DNA of 7,669 bases from Nitrosomonadales bacterium (GTDB lineage Bacteria > Pseudomonadota > Gammaproteobacteria > Burkholderiales > Gallionellaceae), in the NCBI GenBank assembly GCA_016218465.1, contig JACREA010000152.1:1-7669 (forward strand). The letters are read 5' to 3'. Positions 1 to 6,382 of the stretch are shown here, piece by piece (positions within the stretch are counted from its first letter, which is position 1; each line of letters begins with the position of its first letter). The translations under genes and the position numbers were made by a program. The notes below the pieces were generated by a model. That model saw nothing but the letters and a program-made list of their open reading frames with translations, was not told the origin of the DNA and searched no databases.

Positions 1-1188
1 GCCCATCAGCATGGACACCGGTTGCACCACGCCCGCCATATCACTGCCGCGCAACATTACATCAAGCATCCCCTCCAGGCCCCAGTTCATCGGTGAGAAT
101 TCGGAAATCCTTTGCATGAAATCGGGCATAACAAACTTCGGCACCATCACGCCGCCCAACGCGGCCATGAGTATGTTCACCACCGGGCCTATCGTTGCGG
201 CTTGCGCGCTGGTGCGCACCAGACTTGCCAATGCCAGCGCCATGCTGATTGCCGCCATACTCACGCCCAGCAACACCAGCGCCAGCGCGCCCCAATTGAT
301 GCCCTGCAATGACAGCGCGTCACCGCCCAGCAACGGCATCACCCACACTCCGACAGCCAGCATCAACGCGGCTTGTATGCCGTTTATCCACAGATAGGGC
401 AACGCCTTTGACCAGATCATCACGCGGGTCGGCACACCCAGGCTGGACAGCCTGGCCAAGGCACCACATTGTCTTTCCTGAATGAAAAGATTAGACAATG
501 ATGCGACTACGAAGAACATGCCGAATACCAGCCAGGCAGGAACATTTTGCTGCACGGCGGTGGGGCGCGACCCGGCGGCCAGCCGCTCTGAATCCACCAA
601 TGCTTGCGCTGTGACTGTAACGGGCGCATTGGACGCTTTGGGTGGAGGAAGTTGGCGTGGCTGCCCAGCCGCTTGAAGAGCCTGCTGCACCTGCTGGATC
701 ATTTGCGCTTGCTGAGCCAGTTGCATTCTGGATGCCGCCAGCAACGCCTGCGCGCGCATCTCGCTGGCGATCAGAACCAGTTCCGCCTGGTTGGCTGCAA
801 ACGCACTGCCATCCAGTCCGGGATCGGTAATTAACCTGGCGCGGATACCGTCCGCCAGTTTCTCATCGACGATGGCTTTGGAAAAATCTTTTTCGATGAT
901 CAGCGCATAACTCAGCTTGCCGCTCTGCACCGCTGCTTTCCAATTGTCCGGGCTTTGCCGCGCTTTGCCGTGGCGTTTTTCCCATTCCTCAATCAGCGTG
1001 ACTGCCAGTTTTCCATTGTCGCGATTATCCACAACATACGGCAAGGACTTGACCGGCGGGCTGTACACGTCTTTCAGCGCCAGCGACATGATGACTATGA
1101 ACACCGTAGGCATCAGGAACAGCGCAGCCAATCCATGCACATCGCGTGTCAGTGCCAGCAGTTCTTTTTTGACGAGGGCGAACAGCAT
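1..1188 (-). CDS. ABC-2 type transporter permease (partial, C-terminus beyond window edge)
   Basis: Inner-membrane permease that would pair with the ATPase gene just upstream. An open frame of 396 codons runs from the ATG at 1188 to the left edge with no stop. It has the ABC-2 permease layout: an N-terminal membrane helix (about residues 18-38), a long extracytoplasmic section (about 40-215), then helices near 217-237, 264-283, 298-323 and 332-348. The Pro/Met-containing segment near 357-376 (SPMNWGLEGMLDVM) is typical of the family's C-terminal part. The extracytoplasmic part contains a Gln/Ala-rich, probably helical stretch at about 140-170, followed by a Pro-rich linker. At 396 residues it is already near full length for this family, so probably only the last helix or tail is missing. 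The start lies 2 nt after the ATPase stop, with a weak GAG-type ribosome site. The substrate cannot be read from sequence; the cluster suggests the lipidic product or an intermediate. Confidence 0.88.
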   Translation of the reverse strand, partial: MLFALVKKELLALTRDVHGLAALFLMPTVFIVIMSLALKDVYSPPVKSLPYVVDNRDNGKLAVTLIEEWEKRHGKARQSPDNWKAAVQSGKLSYALIIEKDFSKAIVDEKLADGIRARLITDPGLDGSAFAANQAELVLIASEMRAQALLAASRMQLAQQAQMIQQVQQALQAAGQPRQLPPPKASNAPVTVTAQALVDSERLAAGSRPTAVQQNVPAWLVFGMFFVVASLSNLFIQERQCGALARLSSLGVPTRVMIWSKALPYLWINGIQAALMLAVGVWVMPLLGGDALSLQGINWGALALVLLGVSMAAISMALALASLVRTSAQAATIGPVVNILMAALGGVMVPKFVMPDFMQRISEFSPMNWGLEGMLDVMLRGSDMAGVVQPVSMLMG

Positions 1189-1190
1189 AA

Positions 1191-2126
1191 TCAGTCTCGT
1201 AAAGAACGCAACGTCAGTTCCATGAAAAGTTGCTCCAGATTATTGCGCCCGAACTCGGCATAACGAATCTCGCACCCAGTCGCCTCCACAGCTGTCAGCA
1301 GCTCGGACGCTGTTTTTTTCTTAACAAGCGTGACACGCCATTCATCCTTGAGAGTATCGACCTTGCCAAATCCTTCCAGCAAAGCGCGTATCCGGATTTC
1401 GTCTACCCCTTCAACCGCCAATCGCACTTGCGTCTCGCCGCCGCCCAGCAATTCAGCCAGTGTGCCATCGCACAGCACTTTGCCATCGTCGATGATGACA
1501 ACGCGGTCGGCAATCGCCTCGATTTCTTCCATGTAGTGCGAGGTATAAATCACCGCCGCGCCGTTGTTCGCAAGCGTTTTCACCGCCTCCAGCAAAAATG
1601 CGCGCGATTGCGGATCGACCCCGACGGTCGGCTCGTCCAACAGAATGAGTTCCGGCTCGGGCAGCAACGCAATCGCCAGATTCAACCTGCGTTTCAATCC
1701 GCCGGAAAGCCTTTCTGCGCGGGTCTTGGCAAAACGTTCCAGCTGCGCGAAGGCCAGACATTCTTTCATGCGCTGTTGCTTGCGCGCGCCAGCCACACCG
1801 CCCGCCGATGCGAAGCAATCCAGATTCTCGCTCACCGTAAGCATGGGGTAGAAGGCGTATTCCTGGGGAGCCACGGCGATGCGGGTGGGGGTTTTGCGGC
1901 GCACATCGGCCAGCGGCAAACCATCGATTGAGATGCTGCCCTGCTGAACCTGCAAGGCGCCGGACAAATGTGAAATGATCGTGGTTTTACCCGCGCCATT
2001 GGGACCCAACAGCCCCAGTACCTGCCCACGCGCCGCTTTGAGCGACACACCCGACAGCGCTGATTTTTCGGTTTGCGGATAGCAAAACGCGAGGTTCTCG
2101 ATTGCCAGCATCAGGCTATCGCTCAT
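1191..2126 (-). CDS. ABC transporter ATP-binding protein
   Basis: Cytoplasmic ATPase subunit of an ABC-2 exporter, 311 residues from the ATG at 2126. All nucleotide-binding motifs are present: Walker A GPNGAGKT (residues 41-48), Q-loop Gln88, signature LSGGL (140-144), Walker B LILLDE (160-165), D-loop around 171 and H-loop His197. The region after about residue 215 is a C-terminal extension like those of drug and polysaccharide-type ABC-2 ATPases. The upstream gene's TGA and this ATG share one base (TGATG at 2128-2124), which implies translational coupling. A TTG directly before the ATG could add one residue but is less likely to be the start. The permease follows 2 nt downstream, so the two form a transporter unit. 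Family assignment is certain; the cargo is inferred from context only. Confidence 0.95.
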   Translation of the reverse strand: MSDSLMLAIENLAFCYPQTEKSALSGVSLKAARGQVLGLLGPNGAGKTTIISHLSGALQVQQGSISIDGLPLADVRRKTPTRIAVAPQEYAFYPMLTVSENLDCFASAGGVAGARKQQRMKECLAFAQLERFAKTRAERLSGGLKRRLNLAIALLPEPELILLDEPTVGVDPQSRAFLLEAVKTLANNGAAVIYTSHYMEEIEAIADRVVIIDDGKVLCDGTLAELLGGGETQVRLAVEGVDEIRIRALLEGFGKVDTLKDEWRVTLVKKKTASELLTAVEATGCEIRYAEFGRNNLEQLFMELTLRSLRD

Positions 2127-3121
2127 CAAGCTACCGCTTTTTTCAGATCTCGAAAAAACACCTCTTCCTGATCGGCCAACGCGCGCAGCAGATCAGCCAG
2201 CTTGGCTGGATTCAGTTCATCACGCTTCTTGACCATGCGCACGGTCGCTAGGGCAAATTCACGCCAGCCATCGCCGATGACGACGAGGCGCTCGGCAAAT
2301 TCAGCCAACATTGCCAAGCCGGGCAGCGCAGCTGCTTCCTGCAAAAAAGTCGCATACAGAAAACGAAAGCCCGCGCCACCGGTGCCAATCTCTTCCTGCA
2401 TACGCACGATGTGACCGACGTAGTTGAGGCTGAGTTTATCGGCAGTGTTCAATTTCGCCACCTTGCTGGCCAACATGCGGATTCCACGCACGCCAATGAT
2501 CGGGACGGTTCCCAGCATGTTGCGCACGGTTTTTTTGATCGCGCGGCGGACGGCATCCTCAGTCACCACGGTGCGTCCGATGGAATCCGGGTAGTACAGC
2601 AATCCCTTGGGCGCCATCAGGCCTTTGGCAAAGCGGGCGCGCCGTAACGCATCGGCAGGGCAGCGTTGCGGCAGTTCGGCCACCGGGTCGCTGATGAGGT
2701 AATCATCCCCCTCCTTGCCATACACCATCAGATTGTGCGCATTGAAATGGAAGCGCATGTCTTCAGGGAAATAGGGCAGCCAGAACGCCGAGGTTTGCAA
2801 GCCGACCACTTTGCCTTGCACCAGCAACTCATCCAGTCGCCGCATCCCTTTTTCGGGGTCGCGGAACGTCTCGAAGTGGAAGTTCATGTTGAACGGCTTG
2901 ACTATGCCTTTGAGAATCGCTTTGGGCGGCATACGGTACGCGATAAGCGGGAAGCCGGCGAATTTGATAAAGGGCAGGTAGGCGAAAGTCATCGCCGACG
3001 ACAGACCGAAAGCCATCGCTTCGGTGATCGCCGCCCCGTGATGAGTCAGCATCGAAGCGGCCACGCCGCTTTCGCAGTGCGCTGCATGACGGTGCTGGAA
3101 TTTTTCGTTGACGACGTTCAT
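2126..3121 (-). CDS. BtrH_N / DUF4872 domain protein, putative acyltransferase
   Basis: Protein of 331 residues matching the butirosin BtrH N-terminal family. An N-terminal HCESG motif (Cys16) is followed by FNAHNLMVYG (His129) and ISDP (Asp145), which together look like a papain-like Cys-His-Asp set. The C-terminal half resembles DUF4872, with a GGAGFRFLYATFLQEAA stretch at about 248-264 and a GDGWREFA stretch near 282-289. In the butirosin pathway, BtrH moves an acyl group from a carrier protein to an amine acceptor. By analogy, this protein may transfer or release an ACP-bound acyl chain; a processing peptidase role cannot be excluded. It lies between the dar-type genes and the ABC transporter and is coupled to the ATPase through TGATG. 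No clear Shine-Dalgarno sequence precedes the ATG at 3121, and an inverted-repeat element starts 18 bp upstream, so its expression may be separate from that of the genes before it. Family assignment is good; the reaction is inferred. Confidence 0.85.
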   Translation of the reverse strand: MNVVNEKFQHRHAAHCESGVAASMLTHHGAAITEAMAFGLSSAMTFAYLPFIKFAGFPLIAYRMPPKAILKGIVKPFNMNFHFETFRDPEKGMRRLDELLVQGKVVGLQTSAFWLPYFPEDMRFHFNAHNLMVYGKEGDDYLISDPVAELPQRCPADALRRARFAKGLMAPKGLLYYPDSIGRTVVTEDAVRRAIKKTVRNMLGTVPIIGVRGIRMLASKVAKLNTADKLSLNYVGHIVRMQEEIGTGGAGFRFLYATFLQEAAALPGLAMLAEFAERLVVIGDGWREFALATVRMVKKRDELNPAKLADLLRALADQEEVFFRDLKKAVA

Positions 3122-3138
3122 CTTAAAAACGGTGATAT

Positions 3139-3266
3139 GTCCACGAAAAACACGAAAGACACGAAATAAAACAGGTTGGACATATTTAAGCTTTCACACA
3201 TTTGGCAACGATCTACAGGTTTGCATCTTTTCGATTTTGTTCGTGCTTTTCGTGTTTTTCGTGGAC
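3139..3266. repeat. Intergenic inverted-repeat element with 27-bp arms
   Basis: The arms lie at 3139-3165 and 3240-3266 and are reverse complements at 25 of 27 positions, separated by 74 bp of AT-richer sequence. Each arm is built from short tandem units of the type CACGAAA (GTCCACGAAAAACACG at the outer end). The element fills most of the 161-bp gap between the helix-turn-helix gene and the BtrH-like gene, the only large gap in the leftward operon. Arms of this composition are known to me as dispersed intergenic repeats in many environmental bacterial genomes, so a small non-coding mobile or MITE-like origin is plausible. There is no transposase and no clear target-site duplication. In transcripts the arms could pair into a long stem. 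In the spacer, a minus-strand TTGCCA (3208-3203) resembles a -35 box, but no good -10 follows. Confidence 0.8.
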
Positions 3267-3282
3267 AAACTGTTTTTCAGGT

Positions 3283-3678
3283 TCACGGCAGCCGCCTTAA
3301 TTGCTCGACCGTAATGCCCATCACTTCGGCATAGCGTTGCAGGGTTTCCACCGGCAGCATGGCGAATTTTTCCGGGCGGAAGTGGCGGCGTATTCGCCAC
3401 TTCCAGAAGCCGGTTACCTGGGAAAGTTGCGGCAAATCCAGGCGCTGCGCATACATCCAGTATTCCAGCGGGGAAGTCTTGCCAGCCAGCACGCGGGACC
3501 TGGCTTCTTCGGTCATGTCCCGTATTCTCTCCAAGGCTTGCAGAGTGACAGTTTCATCCACCTCGCCGCCGCGCGACGGCACAATCACCATGCGCCCGTC
3601 CTTGCCCCGAGCATACATCACCCGCCGGTGCCCGCCCAACGTGCGGTTGCCTTCCTGCGGAACGGCATCCACATCCAT
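3283..3678 (-). CDS. Small protein with C-terminal helix-turn-helix-like region, function unknown
   Basis: Protein of 131 residues that I cannot name. The N-terminal third is Arg/Gly-rich and may form short strands (VMYARGKDGRMVIVPSRG, about 20-37). Next comes a charged helix (about 43-64). The last 60 residues look like an XRE/Cro-type helix-turn-helix: a helix at 70-80, helix DLPQLSQVTGF at 81-91, a basic segment WKWRIRRHFRP at 92-102, then LPVETLQRYAEVMGITVEQL at 108-127, which resembles the closing helices of such folds. A DNA-binding regulator of the cluster is one reading; a small partner protein of the ketosynthase is another. The ATG at 3678 shares a base with the stop of the ketosynthase gene (TGATG), and GGAAG sits 7 nt before the TGATG, so it is translated with that gene. 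It is followed by the inverted-repeat element. The coding call is solid; the function is a guess. Confidence 0.8.
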   Translation of the reverse strand: MDVDAVPQEGNRTLGGHRRVMYARGKDGRMVIVPSRGGEVDETVTLQALERIRDMTEEARSRVLAGKTSPLEYWMYAQRLDLPQLSQVTGFWKWRIRRHFRPEKFAMLPVETLQRYAEVMGITVEQLRRLP

Positions 3679-4811
3679 CAGACTGCTTCCATGAAAATGA
3701 AACAGGTAGAAAAGCGTCCGCTCTCGGGAATGTACATCAGCAGCTTTTGCCCCTTCTTTATGCGCCCGGAACGGAACAGCTCATCCAGCATGATATAGGG
3801 TGAAGCCGAGCCAGTATTGCCCTTCTCGGCAAGGTTGGTGAACCAGCGTTCAAGCGGAATATCCAGCCCCGCTTCGGCTACTCCCGCAGCCACCGGCCCG
3901 GCAAAATACTTTGATGAATAGTGCGGCAGGAACCAATCTATGCGCTGCGCCTTGAGGTTGTGTTTCTCTGCCAGCATCCGCAATGGCTCGGTCAGTGTTG
4001 CGCGGATGACATGTTCGTTGAGCAGCTTCACATCCTGCTTCACGGTGAAGACGGAACGTGCCGCCCATTCATGCGGCGAGAACTGCTGCCATCCGGTCAG
4101 CGAGCCATCGGCATTTTTTTCCGCCCCGGAGTACATGCAGGCAGGCAACTCGTGCGCGGCGGATGACAGCTCAACCCATTCCACCTTGAGGCTGAGCGGC
4201 CCATTCGGTTGGTTCTCCAGCAGCACCGCGCCTGCGCCGTCGGACAGCATCCAGCGCAAAAAATCTTTTTCGAAGGCGATTTCCGGGTTGTGCTCCAGCT
4301 CCTTCACCCTGTGTTCAACTTCGGCCTCGAAGTTGCGCGCATGCAAGCCCAGCGAAGCCAGTTCGGAAGCAACCGCCACGGCGCGGCTGGCATCGCCAGC
4401 GCGCACTGCCAGCCATGCATGCTTGAATGCCGCAGCCCCTGCGACACAGATACCCGCCAGCGACACCACTTCCATGCGCGGCCAGCCCAGCGCGCCATGC
4501 ACCATTACACCATGCCCGGGCATAAGTTGATCGGGGCGCGAAGTGCCGGCAGCCAGGCAATTTACCCGTCCCGTGTCGCCCAATGCGCGCACCGCCTGCG
4601 CGGCCATCTCGGCATTGGACATCACCAGCTGCCCTGTGGCGCGATCCAGCGCATAGTGGCGATGCCGGATACCATTGCTGCGCAAGACGATACGACGCGC
4701 CTTGGAAGGTCGACCGCCGACCATACCCAGCACTTGCTCAATATCATCGTTGCCCACCGGCTCCAGCGGCAAAAAAGACGCCGTCCTGGTCAAAAATACA
4801 TCACCCGCCAT
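3678..4811 (-). CDS. darB: Beta-ketoacyl-ACP synthase III family protein, DarB-type (dialkylresorcinol/cyclohexanedione ketosynthase)
   Basis: Thiolase-fold condensing enzyme of 377 residues. The KAS III catalytic triad can be read directly: Cys122 in LAGICVAG, His297 in DWFLPHYSSKYF and Asn332 in EKGNTGSAS. A Gly-rich LSDGAGAVLL segment at 189-198 is also typical. The length is somewhat above FabH (about 320), as in DarB-type enzymes. DarB proteins join two beta-keto acyl thioesters and cyclise them to 2,5-dialkylcyclohexane-1,3-diones, the precursors of dialkylresorcinols. The assignment to DarB rather than FabH rests on the adjacent DarA-type gene. The start is supported by a GGAGAGGA sequence 9 nt before the ATG at 4811. 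The gene overlaps the end of the upstream darA-type gene by 11 nt and touches the downstream gene through TGATG. The product most likely acts in the cytoplasm or at the membrane. Confidence 0.88.
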   Translation of the reverse strand: MAGDVFLTRTASFLPLEPVGNDDIEQVLGMVGGRPSKARRIVLRSNGIRHRHYALDRATGQLVMSNAEMAAQAVRALGDTGRVNCLAAGTSRPDQLMPGHGVMVHGALGWPRMEVVSLAGICVAGAAAFKHAWLAVRAGDASRAVAVASELASLGLHARNFEAEVEHRVKELEHNPEIAFEKDFLRWMLSDGAGAVLLENQPNGPLSLKVEWVELSSAAHELPACMYSGAEKNADGSLTGWQQFSPHEWAARSVFTVKQDVKLLNEHVIRATLTEPLRMLAEKHNLKAQRIDWFLPHYSSKYFAGPVAAGVAEAGLDIPLERWFTNLAEKGNTGSASPYIMLDELFRSGRIKKGQKLLMYIPESGRFSTCFIFMEAV

Positions 4812-5766
4812 ACAAACTCATCCTCTCCAAACCTGAACCCGAAGGCGCATCGAACTGTTTCTTCAGCGCCTCTAACCGCCTGGACATCAGCGGCCGCAAC
4901 ATTGTCTGTATAAGCAAGCTTAATGGAATCACAGTTAATATCAAAGTAATCAAAAACAACACATACAAGAACAGAATCGGCCAGCGGCGCTTTTGCCCCG
5001 GCCTGCCAACGGCAATGATCAGTTTACCCCACAAATAAAAGCTTCGAGTCGCCGCTTTTTCGCTGGCAAGCAGCCTCGGATTGGCGTCAACCGCCCCAAG
5101 CCCCGTCAGCAACGGCAAGCCCTGCTTTTCGGCATCAGCCGCCAATGCATCTTGCAGGGCTAATCCAAAACGCCGTGATCGCAAAATTTCGTCCGGTGCA
5201 ATCCCTGCCGGTGGCAAACCTAAAAAACCCGTTTGTTTTCCGGTCAAAAACCAGCGTGGGGTGGTAATAAGAGTAGCGAAAACATTCCCATGATCATAGA
5301 GGACCACATTGTCAATCAACCTCGCACCTAAATTGGCCAGCATGTTTTTCATCTTTTCTTGAGCCATCAGCCACATATTGCGGCACACAATCACTGTGAC
5401 AACCGGCTTCCCCTTAAGCAGCCTTGCAGCCAGCGGATGCTGCAAAAATGCCGTGACCGGCAAGGAAGGCGCAAGAAACCAGACCTGATAAAACAAAATA
5501 ACAAGGTCAAAATCATCCTCACCAGACAGTGAAAGCGCCTCGAGCTCTGGCGCTTTCAAATGCGCCGCTTCAGGGAATGCATCAAAAAACTGAAAAAATG
5601 GCCATGGAAAAGGATAGGCTTGCATTGGACGGAGAACCTCCAAATGCACATCAACACGGGAATCTCCCTGTAGTGGCGCAAGAACCTGCGCGGCAATCCG
5701 TGCAAGCTGCCCGGTTTGGGAGTAACAAATTGCCAGAACACGCTTAGTCCGAATGGAAGTAGTCAC
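4801..5766 (-). CDS. darA: DarA-type dialkylresorcinol biosynthesis protein (flavodoxin-like, membrane-anchored)
   Basis: Protein of 321 residues from a GTG at 5766. The N-terminus VLAICYSQTGQL (10-21) has the phosphate-binding loop signature of flavodoxin-like folds (Ser16-Gln-Thr-Gly19), and the strand-like VTVIVCRNMW further on fits that fold. A strongly hydrophobic helix at about 262-290, followed by a basic tail, indicates a C-terminal membrane anchor. Such proteins are commonly annotated as dialkylresorcinol condensing enzyme DarA and sit beside DarB. A flavin-like fold fits better with oxidation of the cyclohexanedione to the aromatic resorcinol than with condensation, and I favour that role. 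Start choice is uncertain because the N-terminus has no ATG. GTG 5766 has GGA 5 nt upstream, while TTG 5784 would add six residues with no ribosome site. It is the first gene of the leftward operon. Confidence 0.82.
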   Translation of the reverse strand: MTTSIRTKRVLAICYSQTGQLARIAAQVLAPLQGDSRVDVHLEVLRPMQAYPFPWPFFQFFDAFPEAAHLKAPELEALSLSGEDDFDLVILFYQVWFLAPSLPVTAFLQHPLAARLLKGKPVVTVIVCRNMWLMAQEKMKNMLANLGARLIDNVVLYDHGNVFATLITTPRWFLTGKQTGFLGLPPAGIAPDEILRSRRFGLALQDALAADAEKQGLPLLTGLGAVDANPRLLASEKAATRSFYLWGKLIIAVGRPGQKRRWPILFLYVLFLITLILTVIPLSLLIQTMLRPLMSRRLEALKKQFDAPSGSGLERMSLYGG

Positions 5767-6097
5767 ACAATTCCAGTGATGCAATAAAATTGCTTTAATT
5801 TATAATTACACCATAATCACGCGGAGCTCGGTTTAAAGAAGCACTAGTGAGCGCAGTGACATTTTTTGGATTGTATAGCAAATGCATTACGCACTCAACA
5901 GACCGTCTATTTTCGCATGGCCATTCAAGCAATTCCGATGCACAAGGAGCAGGAGTAGCAATCACTTGATGCATGGGTATGTCATGCAAGCATTACATGG
6001 ACACCCCGTTAAAAGTTAAGTATGCTTTAAACGATGCTTTAACGTTGCATGCGCTGGCGTTTTCCCTTTGAAATCAAATTTGCATATCTTCATTCAT
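5767..6097. promoter_or_regulatory. Divergent intergenic region between the two operons
   Basis: About 330 bp without a credible gene, placed between the first genes of two diverging operons, so it must hold their promoters. On the minus strand, an AT-rich patch at about 5791-5811 contains TATAAA-like sequence 30-40 bp before the darA-type gene, but no good -35 box lies at standard spacing. On the plus side, the stretch 6007-6046 carries AT-rich repeats (listed separately). A 6-bp inverted repeat, TGCATG (5970-5975) and CATGCA (5983-5988), is also present. No riboswitch or strong terminator hairpin was seen. Promoter presence is inferred from gene orientation; exact boxes are not resolved. 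Confidence 0.55.
6007..6044. repeat. Short repeats upstream of the ACP operon (possible operator)
   Basis: Two nearly identical units lie head to tail: ATGCTTTAAACG (6022-6033) and ATGCTTTAACG (6034-6044), 12 and 11 bp, differing by one A. They are preceded by GTTAAAA and GTTAAG (6008-6019). In addition, CGTTAAA at 6007-6013 is the exact reverse complement of TTTAACG at 6038-6044, giving a 7-bp inverted pair around the array. The array ends 53 bp before the ACP ATG, a plausible distance for an operator or promoter. No regulator binding motif that I know matches, so the role is inferred. Confidence 0.45.
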
Positions 6098-6382
6098 ATG
6101 AACACCAATACTGACATTAACAAATCGGGGCTGGAACAAGAACTCGCACAGCACATTGTAACTGCGCTGAATCTGGACATAAGCCCAAATGAAATTGACC
6201 CGCTTGCGCCACTCTACGGAGACGAAGGTCTCGGAATAGACTCTATCGATGTACTTGAAATTTCCCTGGTGCTAACCAAGCATTACGGTGTCCAGCTGCG
6301 TTCCGATGACGAGAATAACGCCGAAATATTTGCTTCGCTGCGCAACCTCGCCAACCATATCCAACAGCACCGGACAAAATAA
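6098..6382 (+). CDS. Acyl carrier protein
   Basis: Small acidic carrier of 94 residues. The phosphopantetheine site is clear: GLGIDSIDVLEI with Ser49, followed by a helix and KHYGV, as in ACPs of aryl-polyene clusters, where the DSID form and a closely following membrane protein are common. It would carry the starter or growing chain as a thioester in the cytoplasm. I chose the ATG at 6098; an in-frame TTG at 6068 would add ten residues (KSNLHIFIH and the start) that do not resemble an ACP N-terminus. Neither start has an obvious Shine-Dalgarno sequence. It is the first gene of the rightward operon, and its TAA overlaps the next ATG (TAATG at 6380-6384). It may also serve the DarB enzyme of the opposite operon, since no other ACP is visible here. 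Confidence 0.93.
   Translation: MNTNTDINKSGLEQELAQHIVTALNLDISPNEIDPLAPLYGDEGLGIDSIDVLEISLVLTKHYGVQLRSDDENNAEIFASLRNLANHIQQHRTK

Noticed and set aside
385..396. TTTATCCACAG resembling a DnaA box
   Set aside because: A single copy inside the permease coding sequence with no origin-like AT-rich region or box cluster around it.
1230..1931. Long plus-strand open frame (233 codons) opposite the ATPase gene
   Set aside because: It is antisense to a protein with every ABC ATPase motif and its own translation has no recognisable domain; high G+C content makes such shadows common.
2666..3169. Plus-strand open frame ending in an STKNTKDTK-type tail
   Set aside because: The tail is only the translation of the left arm of the inverted repeat, and the rest is antisense to the BtrH-like gene.
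3139..3266. Inverted repeat read as a rho-independent terminator or as CRISPR repeats
   Set aside because: The arms are 74 bp apart, A/T-rich rather than G+C-rich, with no terminal U run; there are only two copies in opposite orientation, so it is neither an intrinsic terminator nor an array.
3301..4913. Several plus-strand open frames opposite the small protein and ketosynthase genes (3301-3798, 3940-4530, 4209-4913)
   Set aside because: They are rich in Cys, His, Arg and Ser with no family features, and lie over genes with clear catalytic motifs.
5795..5989. Minus-strand open frame of 64 codons in the divergent intergenic region
   Set aside because: It has no recognisable domain, occupies the expected promoter region and has no sign of a ribosome site tied to neighbouring genes.
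6068..6097. N-terminal extension of the acyl carrier protein from the TTG at 6068
   Set aside because: The extra residues do not look like an ACP N-terminus and the TTG has no ribosome site; the ATG at 6098 gives a normal length.
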